The notes: a model not told the origin generated them from the letters alone. Positions 45,766-55,393 are shown, counted from the first letter of the stretch. The stretch is 64,000 nucleotides of DNA from Balneolaceae bacterium (GCA_017640665.1 JAEPQE010000004.1:308832-372831), one strand, 5' to 3'. Numbers and translations are program-made.

Positions 45766-47775
45766 ATGATAAATAAAAGAATGATTGATAATCAAAAAAT
45801 ATTCAGTCTTGCATTTCTCTTAATACTAGTACAACCCATTTTTACAAAGGCACAATCTACATTTGTATTAGATAATGTACATATACTTACAATGGATAGC
45901 GAAGAAGTACTTACAAATTACTCTGTAATGATAAGTGAAGGAGTAATTAAGCAAATGGCTCCATCTGGAGAATTTGATAAATACAATAACGTAAAAATTA
46001 TTGATGGGCAGGGGAAATATCTATTGCCAGGCTTCATAAATATGTATACCCATATAAGCAGAGAATCACTTCCTTTGTACCTGGCAAATGGACAAACGAC
46101 CGTTCGAGACGCACCAAGCCATATTGCAGTTCTCGGGTTACGTGAAGGGATTAAATCCGGAGAATATATAGGCCCTGAGATATATAGCATAGGCCTGCGA
46201 GCTACCGGAATGCCGGCGCCATATCACAGTCAACAACCAACCATCACTCCCGAAGAGGGTAGGGAACAGGTGCGTGAAGCCATACGATTAGGCTATGATG
46301 GGATGATGATCTATGCAACTTGTTCTCCATCTACCTATGAAGCGATTATGGATGAAGCAAAAAAACATGATTTTCCCATTTCGGGTCACTGGCCGATGTA
46401 TGTAGATAATGAAGTGGCAATATCAGGTTATCAATCCACGTATGATAATTTTACGGGAATTACCAGGGGAGGAAATCTTAGATTTGATGAAGAATTTTTG
46501 ATTGATGGCCTGAAAATGTATGACAAAGCAGTAGTACCAACCATATCCATTCATCGGTTATGGGCTACCAGCCATCTTGACCATGAATTGTATGAGAGCC
46601 TTCTCCTTGAGTATGTGCCAACTAAAATGAAAGCCTCCTGGATACCGGATGGAGATCCCTCTGAGCCAAGTACATACAATTATGGAAATGTAGAACGGCT
46701 AATCAAACGTATGCATGATGAAGGTATCCAGTTATTTGTTGGTAGTGATGGCGGATATCCAATGGCAGTTCATGGGTTTTCTTTCCATGATGAACTACAG
46801 GCATTTGTGGATGCTGGCATTCCTGAATTCTCAACACTAAAATATGCAACTGTTGATGCAGCTAGATATCTCGGAAAAGAAAAAACCGGCTTGGTTAAGG
46901 AAGGCTATGAAGCTGATCTTGTATTACTGGCAGGCAATCCGTTAGAGAATATTGCTGAATCTAAGAATGTGGAAGGTTTGGTTCTGGATGGCAAATGGTT
47001 AAGTAAGGAGTTTCTTGATGAGCAATTGGAAGGTGTTGCAAGGAATATTTCTTCATCAAGAGACAGGTTTGCTGGATGGGAGAACTATCTAGAAAAAAAC
47101 GCTGGTTCAGAAGAGTTTCACTACTCGTATAGTTCTTTTGGAGAGCAGATAGGAGAAGAAAAAATTATAATAGACAGAGAATCAAGCAGAAATTTTGTAA
47201 TGCAAGCTGTATCTGTTGTTGATGGCCCTGATTTTCGTGAGACCTATGCCTACTTCAGAATTAACGGCCGCCAAATAGATTCTTTATCTGTTATTGTTAA
47301 AGGAGCAGATGGGAATTCTCATATTTCCGCTTACAGATCCGGAAGAAAGGTTATTGTTGAAGGGGAAGCACCGTTTCATGGGGCATTTAAATATGAGGAA
47401 CCGTTCTTACCCGGAATGTTACTGTTGGCACCTTTTACTTCCCGCTATTTTGATATAGATATACTCGCAAATTATCAGTTGGGATTGATGCTAAGCAAAA
47501 GCCTTAGCGAAGGTCAGGCCGATCAATTACCCTCCGTACAAATTGAAATGAATTCAGAAGAATTCGGCAGGAAGTATATCGTTGATAGGTTTGATTTGAC
47601 GGTGTACAGGAATAAAGATGAAGGTGAAAATCAGATTTTTACTTTTATTCATCCGGGTTTCTCCGGATATAGATCTCTAACGCAACCTTCATTCAACGTA
47701 AAAGCGATCGTGAGAGATAATCAAGCTATCCATTCTTTGATTTATAACGATTACAAAATAGAACTGGTTAACTAG
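45766..47775 (+). CDS. amidohydrolase-family protein lacking several metal ligands
   Basis: A 669-residue exported protein with a signal peptide (about 1-30, ending TKAQ). The amidohydrolase barrel spans about 31-425; the C-terminal ~240 residues form an unrelated beta-rich domain. Family motifs are recognisable but altered. The first HxH is Y94-T-H96 in INMYTHISRE. The position of the carboxylated Lys is M181 in GYDGMMIY. SGHWP keeps H208. The IEH site is Y-D-N (226-228). GSDGG keeps D328. With three metal-binding positions lost, hydrolysis is unlikely. It may be a binding protein or an enzyme with another mechanism. Confidence 0.82.
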   Translation: MINKRMIDNQKIFSLAFLLILVQPIFTKAQSTFVLDNVHILTMDSEEVLTNYSVMISEGVIKQMAPSGEFDKYNNVKIIDGQGKYLLPGFINMYTHISRESLPLYLANGQTTVRDAPSHIAVLGLREGIKSGEYIGPEIYSIGLRATGMPAPYHSQQPTITPEEGREQVREAIRLGYDGMMIYATCSPSTYEAIMDEAKKHDFPISGHWPMYVDNEVAISGYQSTYDNFTGITRGGNLRFDEEFLIDGLKMYDKAVVPTISIHRLWATSHLDHELYESLLLEYVPTKMKASWIPDGDPSEPSTYNYGNVERLIKRMHDEGIQLFVGSDGGYPMAVHGFSFHDELQAFVDAGIPEFSTLKYATVDAARYLGKEKTGLVKEGYEADLVLLAGNPLENIAESKNVEGLVLDGKWLSKEFLDEQLEGVARNISSSRDRFAGWENYLEKNAGSEEFHYSYSSFGEQIGEEKIIIDRESSRNFVMQAVSVVDGPDFRETYAYFRINGRQIDSLSVIVKGADGNSHISAYRSGRKVIVEGEAPFHGAFKYEEPFLPGMLLLAPFTSRYFDIDILANYQLGLMLSKSLSEGQADQLPSVQIEMNSEEFGRKYIVDRFDLTVYRNKDEGENQIFTFIHPGFSGYRSLTQPSFNVKAIVRDNQAIHSLIYNDYKIELVN

Positions 47776-47786
47776 CAAAATATATT

Positions 47787-48287
47787 ATGAATAGGAAGAA
47801 CTTTATTAAAAGTGCAAGCTTTTTTGCTCCAGCTATGATGGTTACCCCAAACCTGATTCTAGGGCAGGAAAAACCTGCGGTTTACCAAAAAGAAATTGTT
47901 TCTTCATTTGTAGGTGCTGGTCATTCTAACCTTGATAGGGTTAAAGAACTACTTGAAGAGTTCCCAAATCTGATTTATAGCTCCTGGGATTGGGGAGGAG
48001 GAGATTTCGAAACAGCTATCGGAGCCGGAGGGCATGTTGGGAATAAACCGGTCGTTAACTACCTGATAGAAAAGGGGGCAAGACCAACATTGCATTGTCT
48101 TACCACGCTAGGAAAGACAGATTTAGTTAGGCCCATAATTGAGGCGTATCCTCAGTTACTTCATAGTTTGGGGCCTCATGGCTTTACATTTCTCCATCAT
48201 GCACAGAGAGGAGGAGACAATGCCCTTGAATTGGTTGAGTACTTCGAAAGAAAAGGGCTAAGAGAAACAAAAGTTTCTTTATACTGA
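47787..48287 (+). CDS. ankyrin-repeat-like exported protein
   Basis: A 166-residue protein. The N-terminus MNRKNFIKSASFFAPAMMV resembles a Tat-type or standard signal peptide, with cleavage near LILGQ. Ankyrin-like repeats follow: SNLDRVKELLEEFPNLI, GNKPVVNYLIEKGARPTLHC and TDLVRPIIEAYPQLLHSLG. Ankyrin proteins usually bind other proteins. It starts 11 bases after the amidohydrolase-like gene, so the two are probably cotranscribed. Confidence 0.75.
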   Translation: MNRKNFIKSASFFAPAMMVTPNLILGQEKPAVYQKEIVSSFVGAGHSNLDRVKELLEEFPNLIYSSWDWGGGDFETAIGAGGHVGNKPVVNYLIEKGARPTLHCLTTLGKTDLVRPIIEAYPQLLHSLGPHGFTFLHHAQRGGDNALELVEYFERKGLRETKVSLY

Positions 48288-48720
48288 TTTGTGTAAATCT
48301 TGCATAAATTCTCCAAATACACTCAGAGATTTTCTCATCGTACTTTTGCCAAACCCTACTCTGAAGAAAGAAGGTTCATAGTTATAAATAGATGCAGGAA
48401 GAAGTAATACATCCTTCTTATTTAATACCTCTTTAGCAAAGGTATCTGAATTGATGCTATTCTTAAGTTTTGGGAAAGCTACAGGCCCGGCACTCGGGGC
48501 ATTCCTTCTATACGATTGCATCACTAAAACTCCTGCAGGAACCATACGGACAGCAGAACATTTTATAGTCAAAGGGGGACTCATAATTGAAATTAACTTA
48601 GTTTTTGACGCTTCTATTCTTCGGAAGCTACTAAGCGAAATGCAACTAACCTAGGTTTATACAAGGCTGACAATTATACTTCTGTAATCTGGTGTAGTAT
48701 TAGTACTGTGCCAAAATTAT
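48279..48720 (-). pseudogene. decayed PLP-dependent aminotransferase
   Basis: On the minus strand an open frame of 101 codons (48584-48279) ends a class I/II aminotransferase: SAGPVAFPKLK, SDTFAKEVLNKKDVLLLPAS and FFRVGFGKSTMRKSL match the C-terminal small domain, including the FRxGFG carboxylate-binding Arg. Upstream the reading frame breaks. The pieces RLVAFRLVASEE (about 48650-48615) and LQKYN (about 48700) look like the helix and KDYT-type segment that should come before it, in different frames and with stops. The N-terminal two-thirds, including the PLP lysine, is missing. Confidence 0.65.
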
Positions 48721-48806
48721 TTTTTGAAGGATTGGAAAGTAGCAGTTCTAATTTTTTAGCAATAATTGAATTAGGAGTTTTTTCAATCAGTAAAGTTTAT
48801 AGTCGT

Positions 48807-49502
48807 TCAAGCTTCAAACTTTTCTAAGGTAGAAACAACGTGTTCTTTGTAGTGTCCTCCAATTGGAATTTCTTCACCATTTACTTCAACATGAGCCCCT
48901 GTATAAGATTGAATTTTTTTTATTGGGACAATGAATGAACGATGTACCCTAATAAACCTCGAAGAAGGTAATGCCTTTTCAAGATGACTTAATTTCTGAT
49001 AGCTGATGATAGATCTTCCATCTCGAAAAATACGCACATAGTTACTGAGGCTCTGGATGTAATTGATATCGTCAAATGGAATCTGGATCATTTTATTATC
49101 TGCTCTCAAGTAGATATAATCAGCCTCAATTTTCTGTTCAGAATATTCATTTGAAAAGGAAACCTTGTTTACAGCTTTTAAGAAGCGTTCAAAAGAAATA
49201 GGTTTTAACAAATAATCGATTACGTTCAATTCGAATCCCTCAATTGCATACTTTCGATAGGCAGTAGTAATTATTACGTTTGGTGGGTTTTTTAAGGTTT
49301 TAAGAAAAGAAAGCCCATCTAATTTTGGCATTTCAATATCAAGAAAGATTAAATCAATACGTTCTTTTTTCAGAATATTAGTTGCTTCAAGTGCATCAAT
49401 AAACTTCCCTACTACTTCAAATCCTTCGATTCGCTTAAGATAACGCTCAATTATATTCAGTGCGACTGGTTCATCATCTATAATTATGCATTTGATTATC
49501 AT
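48807..49502 (-). CDS. LytTR-family response regulator
   Basis: A 231-residue cytosolic response regulator. The receiver domain (about 1-120) has the phospho-acceptor D55 in LIFLDIEMPKLDG and the acidic pair at D9-D10. The C-terminal LytTR DNA-binding domain (about 130-230) has YIRAD-like and PSSRFIRVHRSFIVPIKKI motifs. It follows the kinase gene with a one-base gap and is its partner. Confidence 0.92.
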   Translation of the reverse strand: MIIKCIIIDDEPVALNIIERYLKRIEGFEVVGKFIDALEATNILKKERIDLIFLDIEMPKLDGLSFLKTLKNPPNVIITTAYRKYAIEGFELNVIDYLLKPISFERFLKAVNKVSFSNEYSEQKIEADYIYLRADNKMIQIPFDDINYIQSLSNYVRIFRDGRSIISYQKLSHLEKALPSSRFIRVHRSFIVPIKKIQSYTGAHVEVNGEEIPIGGHYKEHVVSTLEKFEA

Positions 49503-49503
49503 G

Positions 49504-50619
49504 TTATATCATATTTTGATTTATAACAGGTATTTCTACTAAAGCTCTGTAGCTTTTTTGATTTAAGTATGTATCTAGCACAAAATTCTCCAGATATAAC
49601 AACTCAAGTCTTCTTCGCACATTTCTGATTCCAATCCCACCCTTTAAATTGGATTCCTCGGTCCGGATTGAAGGTACTTTAGGTAAGCTATTTTCAAGCT
49701 CAAATGTGATTTTCTCATCAGATATATTCACCTGTATATTAATCCATGTATCCTTTGATTCTTGATTTATTCCATGCTTAAAAGCATTCTCCACAAACGG
49801 TAAAAAAAGCATTGGTGGAATTTTTTTATTAGTAACATTTCCTGAGAGGCTAAAATTACATGTAAATCGATCTCCGTATCGTATCTTTTCTAATTCTATA
49901 TAGTTTTTTATGTATGCTATTTCTCTATTTAAAGAAACAAATGTTTGATCGGTTTCATAAAGAACATAACTCATCAAATCAGAAAGTTTAAGAATTACTC
50001 TCTCAGTCAGATCGGACTTTTCCTGTGCTAGGCCAAATAAATTATTCAGCGTATTAAAAAAGAAATGTGGGTTTAACTGGTTCTTTAGTAATTGAAGCTC
50101 AGCTTGCTTCTTCTCTTTTTCGAGGTCGGCTGTTTGCTTACTAAGGCTAACCCATCTTGAAATAACTGTAAATCCAATAATAAATATTAATGGGCTGGCT
50201 ATGATTATTCCAGCTTGAAGTACTCTAAAAAATGCGAAAGTTCCGGTATTATGCCAATCAGGAAATATAATGGGATTAAAGTAAGCCCCCATAAGATATC
50301 TTTGTGCCAACGAGCCAACAAAAAGAGTAAGAAGAGTAAAACCCAGGTATTCAATGTATCTGGCTTTTTCTAAGTATTTTGGCAACAAAAAAAAGTAATT
50401 AAAATATATTACTGCAAAGCGAACTGGAGTATGTGCTACTTCTATAAGAAATGCTTCCCGAAATTGATTTTGATAGCCTCCTTCAACAAATGTGAAAATC
50501 AAGGTGTAAACCACCCAAAAAAGAATATGGAAAAGAAGAGTTCTGATACACGTATTATTTGTTCTCATCAAGTTAAGAATTCTATGTAAACAATGAGCAA
50601 GTAACATCCATTTATACAT
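49504..50619 (-). CDS. LytS-type sensor histidine kinase
   Basis: A 371-residue membrane kinase. Four or five hydrophobic segments fill the first ~165 residues. A short coiled coil (KQTADLEKEKKQAELQLLKNQ) leads to the His_kinase domain with the phospho-acceptor His in LNPHFFFNTLNN. The ATPase N-box is PFVENAFKHG, and GGIGIRNVRRRLELLY closes the lid. It forms an operon with the LytTR regulator downstream. The pentanucleotide repeat at 50696 lies about 80 bases upstream of its start. Confidence 0.92.
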   Translation of the reverse strand: MYKWMLLAHCLHRILNLMRTNNTCIRTLLFHILFWVVYTLIFTFVEGGYQNQFREAFLIEVAHTPVRFAVIYFNYFFLLPKYLEKARYIEYLGFTLLTLFVGSLAQRYLMGAYFNPIIFPDWHNTGTFAFFRVLQAGIIIASPLIFIIGFTVISRWVSLSKQTADLEKEKKQAELQLLKNQLNPHFFFNTLNNLFGLAQEKSDLTERVILKLSDLMSYVLYETDQTFVSLNREIAYIKNYIELEKIRYGDRFTCNFSLSGNVTNKKIPPMLFLPFVENAFKHGINQESKDTWINIQVNISDEKITFELENSLPKVPSIRTEESNLKGGIGIRNVRRRLELLYLENFVLDTYLNQKSYRALVEIPVINQNMI

Positions 50620-50695
50620 ACGTAAGAAACCAACTTACATAGTATTAGGACTATTTCGCATATACTTCTTTCTAATTCAGATACTTCAGCTAAAT

Positions 50696-50724
50696 TCTTC
50701 TCTTCTCTTCTCTTCTCTTCTCTT
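50696..50724. repeat. TCTTC pentanucleotide tandem repeat
   Basis: About 5.8 copies of TCTTC without interruption (29 bases) in the region between the divergent kinase gene (start 50619) and the secreted-protein gene (start 50902). On the other strand it reads GAAGA. Five-base repeats of this length can gain or lose units by slippage. Confidence 0.85.
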
Positions 50725-50901
50725 TTCTATTCTAATTATATTTGAACTCAGAACTTTATTGCTTATCAGTTAACTAAACTCAAGCTCAGACGCATTATCT
50801 CCTTCAGAATTGATATTTAGCTAACTGAATCGACACTTTTCTATTTCGTAGAGCTCATTTAATAATCTGTGCATAAGTAACTTCTATTTCATTCTAAAAA
50901 A

Positions 50902-52170
50902 ATGATGCCTGATATGTGTCAAATGAAATATTATTTACTTATTGCAGTACTGCTCTTATTCTCAAATTATATACAAGCTCAGAATAGTAGTACTTTGGAT
51001 TCAATTTTAACTGCAAACAAGTATACGTTTCAGATTGAAGATGGAATGATTGTTGGAGATGGATTTGATTTCATCGTTAATGAAGCTACCAATTCACAAT
51101 TCTTTATGGTCGGGGAGTTACATGGTAATGTAGAAACTCCAACTTTTACTTCCGCAATTCTAGCACCACTTAAAAAGCTGGGATACAACCAACTTGCTCT
51201 TGAGATAGGTCCATATTCTAATAAGAAAATCCAAAGTATTTTAAATGAAGGTGGGATTTCATCACTCGCAGATTTTTATGAAAACTATTCTCTAAATGAT
51301 GAGGTGCCAATTCCCTTTTTCTGGGCTATGGATGAAGCTGAAATGCTTAGAAACGCATACTCAGAAGGTTATAAAACATGGGGAATTGATCAGGAATTTG
51401 TCTATGCGGCTCCTTTTCTCTTCGATGATATCTATAAAAGGATTTTAACTTTTAAACTTAAATCAGAAGAGGCTGTCTATACAGAGGTCTATAAAAAAGC
51501 CTTAGATAAAGTTAAAGAACTACTATGGAGCGAGGACAGAAACAGGTACCAAATGATATTCACAGATAATGATATTAACGCTTTTCTTTTAATGTCTAAT
51601 GGATATGATTCGGAAACTGATGATGTAATCAAAGCTCTCCAGAAGAGTTGGAGGATATATGAAGATAACGCATTAAGAAGGAGTTTCAGAAACAATAACA
51701 CCCGTATTGAGCTTTTCAAAGAATATTTCAATGTCGAGTATAAAAAGGTATTGAGATCAGAAAAAAAACCGAAAGTTCTGGTTAAAATGGGAAGCATGCA
51801 TACCGTTTATGGATACTCAGCAATTGGGATTTATGATATTGGAAACTACCTAAGAGAACTGGCTATTTTCAATAACAGTAAATCATTCAATATTGCCTTA
51901 GCAGGTAGATATTATATCAGAGATACCGGAGAGAGAATTGATAGGTTAGAGTTTGTTCCGGAATATGAGGGGTTATTTAAACATGAAGATGAGGGAGATG
52001 AAAATTGGACTATTCTGGATCTGAGACCAGTCAAAATAGCCTTGATTGATGGCACCTATAAAATTGATGACAGAGCATTTATGAATCTGCTTTTAAGGTA
52101 TGACGCAGTATTATTAAAAACTTTGCATAGAGTAACTCGTCATACAGTAGATATCAATGAGGGGGGCTAA
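50902..52170 (+). CDS. exported protein of the EreA/ChaN-like group
   Basis: A 422-residue protein with a signal peptide (MKYYLLIAVLLLFSNYIQAQ; the ATG at 50923 would start exactly here, with three ATGs before it). The motif GELHGNVETP (about 71-80) and the later MGSMHTVYG resemble the erythromycin-esterase/ChaN (heme-binding) superfamily, where GExH and a later His form a metal or catalytic site. No family assignment beyond that is safe. It is followed three bases later by the FG-GAP lipoprotein gene. Confidence 0.72.
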   Translation: MMPDMCQMKYYLLIAVLLLFSNYIQAQNSSTLDSILTANKYTFQIEDGMIVGDGFDFIVNEATNSQFFMVGELHGNVETPTFTSAILAPLKKLGYNQLALEIGPYSNKKIQSILNEGGISSLADFYENYSLNDEVPIPFFWAMDEAEMLRNAYSEGYKTWGIDQEFVYAAPFLFDDIYKRILTFKLKSEEAVYTEVYKKALDKVKELLWSEDRNRYQMIFTDNDINAFLLMSNGYDSETDDVIKALQKSWRIYEDNALRRSFRNNNTRIELFKEYFNVEYKKVLRSEKKPKVLVKMGSMHTVYGYSAIGIYDIGNYLRELAIFNNSKSFNIALAGRYYIRDTGERIDRLEFVPEYEGLFKHEDEGDENWTILDLRPVKIALIDGTYKIDDRAFMNLLLRYDAVLLKTLHRVTRHTVDINEGG

Positions 52171-52184
52171 GCTTGAAGGGAATT

Positions 52185-53705
52185 ATGAAGTATTTAAAAA
52201 AAACCCAGAGCACGATTTACTTAATCACTATATCCATTCTCTCGTGTACTTCGATTAGTGAAAGAGATGTTAGGGAGAAAATCATATTTACTCATACTAC
52301 CTCAGATTTCACAAATGGAAGAGCAAGCACCGGTGGTATTAGTTTAATTGATATTGACGGTGATTCTGACCTGGATGTCTATGTTTCGAATGGATATGAT
52401 GTAAGTTCGACATCACCTAAACCTCAAAAAAACCGTCTTTATATTAACGATGGATTGGGAGGATTGCATCTTGACGAACTTTCTTTGCTCAGCAACGATA
52501 GCATGTTTTCTTCGGGAAGTACATGGGGAGATTTTAACAATGACGGATTTATAGACGTTTTTATTACGAATCAAAGAGCCCAAAATAATGCGCTTTTTAA
52601 AGGAGAAGGTCCCGGGATATTTACGAAGATGGAGAGTATAGTTTCTGGTGATAGAGGCCATTCATACTCCGCAAACTGGGTTGATGTAGACGCAGATGGA
52701 GATCTGGATTTATATGTAGCTAATGGGGGGCTTAGTCATAGGGAAGAAGATTTTCTTTACCGTAATGAAGGAAGAGATTCATTTGTGAAGGTAACATCAA
52801 CCGGAATAACGAAAGATACACTTTCAACAATTGGAGGCCTTTGGAGAGATTTTAATCATGATGGGCTTCCGGATTTATATGTATCCCACAGATTAAGTCT
52901 GGACAGAGTGTACTTCAATCAGGGAAATTGGGAATTTGAGATGGTAGAGCTTGAAGCCCCTGTTATTGAACGATACGCCTTCCCCAAAAGTGCTGGTACT
53001 GCATCAGATATTGACAACGATGGTGATATTGATATTTATCAAACCTCATTAATGGGTGGCGCTAATTTTCTGTTTATTAATGATGGAAATGGGGTTTTTA
53101 AATTTAAAGAATCCGGAGCGCTTACTTCACTTGGGGGGCATACCTATGGAGCGACCTTCGCAGATTTTAATAATGATGGGGTTCAAGAAGCTGTTGTAGC
53201 TAATTGGGGAAGTTCCGCACAATTCTTCTCACAAAAACAAGAAGGGTATGAATGGGTGCACACGGAAGTTCTGGGAGATCAAATTCTCTTTGCGTCAACT
53301 ATTTCAAGTGGAGACTTAAATGGGGATGGAAAGCAAGATTTACTTATTCCTCAATGGCCAAATTCGAAAGGTGAATTTGAAGAAAATCATATTTACCTAA
53401 ATGAAAGTAGGAACGTGGGAAACTGGTTGAGTATCAAATTGGAGGGAATCAAATCGAATAGATCCGCAATTGGAGCAAGGATCAAGATAGAATGTATTAA
53501 CGGTGGAAAAAGATTACTCGTTTATGATGAAGTCTCATCGCAACAAACCTGGAGATCTCAATCCGGGCTGACTAAACAACTTGGGGTAGGGCATTGTAAA
53601 ATTATCGATACCCTTAGAATAGAATGGCCTTCTTCCAAAGTTACCGAACTCCAAAATGTCGCGGTCAATCAATTGTTGAAGATAAAAGAACCCAATACTG
53701 ACTGA
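52185..53705 (+). CDS. FG-GAP/VCBS repeat lipoprotein with ASPIC domain (CRTAC1-like)
   Basis: About 506 residues from the ATG at 52185, which has a GAAGGG ribosome binding site; a TTG at 52173 is also in frame. The lipoprotein signal is KYLKKTQSTIYLITISILSC. At least six calcium-binding FG-GAP blades are seen (DIDGDSDLDVYVSNG, DFNNDGFIDVF, DVDADGDLDLYVANGG, DFNHDGLPDLYVS, DIDNDGDIDIY, DLNGDGKQDLL). An ASPIC/UnbV domain ends the protein (about 420-505). It is likely an outer-membrane adhesion or binding lipoprotein. Confidence 0.88.
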   Translation: MKYLKKTQSTIYLITISILSCTSISERDVREKIIFTHTTSDFTNGRASTGGISLIDIDGDSDLDVYVSNGYDVSSTSPKPQKNRLYINDGLGGLHLDELSLLSNDSMFSSGSTWGDFNNDGFIDVFITNQRAQNNALFKGEGPGIFTKMESIVSGDRGHSYSANWVDVDADGDLDLYVANGGLSHREEDFLYRNEGRDSFVKVTSTGITKDTLSTIGGLWRDFNHDGLPDLYVSHRLSLDRVYFNQGNWEFEMVELEAPVIERYAFPKSAGTASDIDNDGDIDIYQTSLMGGANFLFINDGNGVFKFKESGALTSLGGHTYGATFADFNNDGVQEAVVANWGSSAQFFSQKQEGYEWVHTEVLGDQILFASTISSGDLNGDGKQDLLIPQWPNSKGEFEENHIYLNESRNVGNWLSIKLEGIKSNRSAIGARIKIECINGGKRLLVYDEVSSQQTWRSQSGLTKQLGVGHCKIIDTLRIEWPSSKVTELQNVAVNQLLKIKEPNTD

Positions 53706-53710
53706 TTGCA

Positions 53711-54184
53711 ATGTGTGTAGCTGAAATAAATGACAGATCCTTGGAAATCACTCCATTTCACCCCAATGATCTAAAAAAACTGATTTATATCTTCAGACTT
53801 AATGTACCCGAGTTCTTTGCTCCAAATGAGGAAGTTGATTTTATACACTATTTAAATTCCTATTCCAGGAATTACTTTAGTGTTCGATACAATGGTATTC
53901 TTATTGGAGGAGCAGGGTATAAATTTGATAGAGAAGATTATACTTGTTCAATCTCATGGATTTTTTTGCATCCTGAATATTCCGGAAATGGTATAGGTAG
54001 TTACATGGTCAACTTTCTATTGGAACTTTTCAGTAGAGAAGAGGCCCTCAAAGTAATCAGAGTGGAGACTTCTCAATTTGGCTATAAATTCTTTGGATCA
54101 TTCGGGTTTTCGATAGTTAAGAAAAAGAAAAATTACTGGGGAAAAGGCCTAGACCTGTACAGAATGGAAATGCAAAAAGAATAA
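53711..54184 (+). CDS. GNAT family N-acetyltransferase
   Basis: A 157-residue cytosolic enzyme. The acetyl-CoA motif is PEYSGNGIGSYMVNFLLELF (about 93-112) and a second motif is FGYKFFGSFGFS. It transfers acetyl from acetyl-CoA to an amine; the substrate is unknown. It starts five bases after the FG-GAP gene, and the next gene begins 11 bases after it. Confidence 0.88.
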   Translation: MCVAEINDRSLEITPFHPNDLKKLIYIFRLNVPEFFAPNEEVDFIHYLNSYSRNYFSVRYNGILIGGAGYKFDREDYTCSISWIFLHPEYSGNGIGSYMVNFLLELFSREEALKVIRVETSQFGYKFFGSFGFSIVKKKKNYWGKGLDLYRMEMQKE

Positions 54185-54195
54185 ATGAATAAGCA

Positions 54196-54843
54196 ATGAG
54201 TATTTTAAAATTTGGTTCAATGGTTATTCTTTTGATAAGCATTTTTTATCCTGTGCAACGAATAAACGCACAGGATAATGCAGCTGACATAATCAGGCAA
54301 GTAAAAGCAAAGTTGGGTACACCCGAGGCCAGCTTCTCTATACTATCAGTTGCAAAGTGTTTGAGTCCCGAGAGAGCATATACAAGTAAGGTTGAAGGAA
54401 ATGGTGACTCCCTTAGTTTCAAGCAAGTGTTCCCAGACACTGATGAGGTCATTGACCTGAGGATTCAGGGTGATAAAGGTATCGATGGTACTAATAGTGA
54501 ACCATTGGGTGATTTCATGATTTTTTATGGCAGGATGCATGATTTCGTGCGAATTGCTCTTCAGCCTGAATATTTTTTGGTTGAGATCGACTCCCTGCAA
54601 AAAAATAATGAAGGGATAACCCTTTTTGGTAAAACAGTATTTGGATACGTTGCAGAATACAAGATTAATTCTGACTCTATTCCTTCAGAATTCACATTTT
54701 ATCTGGACGATGGGCATTTTATAAACACCATATTCGAATTCTGGAATACCACTAAAGAAGGAATTAAGGTCCCTAAACTAGTTCGTATTATTGATGGAGA
54801 AAAGATATTCACTTTTGATTACAAAACAGTGACAATTAATTGA
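54196..54843 (+). CDS. hypothetical exported protein
   Basis: A 215-residue protein with a signal peptide (about 1-26, ending INAQ). It is predicted beta-rich, with repeated short strands and acidic loops; the C-terminus is FTFDYKTVTIN. One Cys (VAKCLSPERA) lies near residue 52. I recognise no family. It may be an outer-membrane lipoprotein-type beta sheet (LolA-like pattern of strands) but this is weak. It overlaps or touches the next gene. Confidence 0.6.
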   Translation: MSILKFGSMVILLISIFYPVQRINAQDNAADIIRQVKAKLGTPEASFSILSVAKCLSPERAYTSKVEGNGDSLSFKQVFPDTDEVIDLRIQGDKGIDGTNSEPLGDFMIFYGRMHDFVRIALQPEYFLVEIDSLQKNNEGITLFGKTVFGYVAEYKINSDSIPSEFTFYLDDGHFINTIFEFWNTTKEGIKVPKLVRIIDGEKIFTFDYKTVTIN

Positions 54844-54857
54844 ATTCACAGACAAAG

Positions 54858-55367
54858 ATGAAATTAATAATCATTCTATTTCTGATATCCGGATTTTATT
54901 TGAGCTTAGTTTCATGTATGAGTGACCGATCAGATAATCGGGAAGGTGATATCGAAACAATTACTAAAATGCATAACGAACAACGTACTTATCATTTCGA
55001 AAAGATGGCTGAAGAATTTGCAAACCAACTTTCAGATGAATTCATATCATTAAATCGTGGAATAGTTTCTCAGCAGACTTATGAGGAGCACAAGTCAAGA
55101 TATATACAGTACTTTAATTCAGTTGAGTTTCAGGTTTGGGATGACACGGAAGTTCCCATTTTTCGATTCTCAAACGATAACTCCCTGGCCTATACAATTG
55201 TTCAGAAAGATGTAGTTGTTAATTACCAAGATGAAGAAGGTAAACTCTTGAGGGATAGTGTCCATTTTGCATGGCTAGCTGTGTATCGAAAAATTGAAAC
55301 CGGAGAGTGGAAAATTGAGTCAGTTGCATCTACCAATGCGGAACCTGTTATTACTGTACAGGAGTAG
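54858..55367 (+). CDS. NTF2-like lipoprotein of unknown function
   Basis: About 169 residues from the ATG at 54858; a TTG at 54840 overlaps the previous gene's stop. The signal ends at a lipidated Cys (LIIILFLISGFYLSLVSC). The mature part is ETITKMHNEQRTYHFEKMAEEFANQL, then VNYQDEEG and WLAVYRKIETGEWKIESVAS. The pattern matches a SnoaL/DUF4440-like (NTF2) fold, common in secreted proteins of this lineage. Confidence 0.65.
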   Translation: MKLIIILFLISGFYLSLVSCMSDRSDNREGDIETITKMHNEQRTYHFEKMAEEFANQLSDEFISLNRGIVSQQTYEEHKSRYIQYFNSVEFQVWDDTEVPIFRFSNDNSLAYTIVQKDVVVNYQDEEGKLLRDSVHFAWLAVYRKIETGEWKIESVASTNAEPVITVQE

Positions 55368-55393
55368 TGTTTAAAATTATGTGGTAGCAAGGT

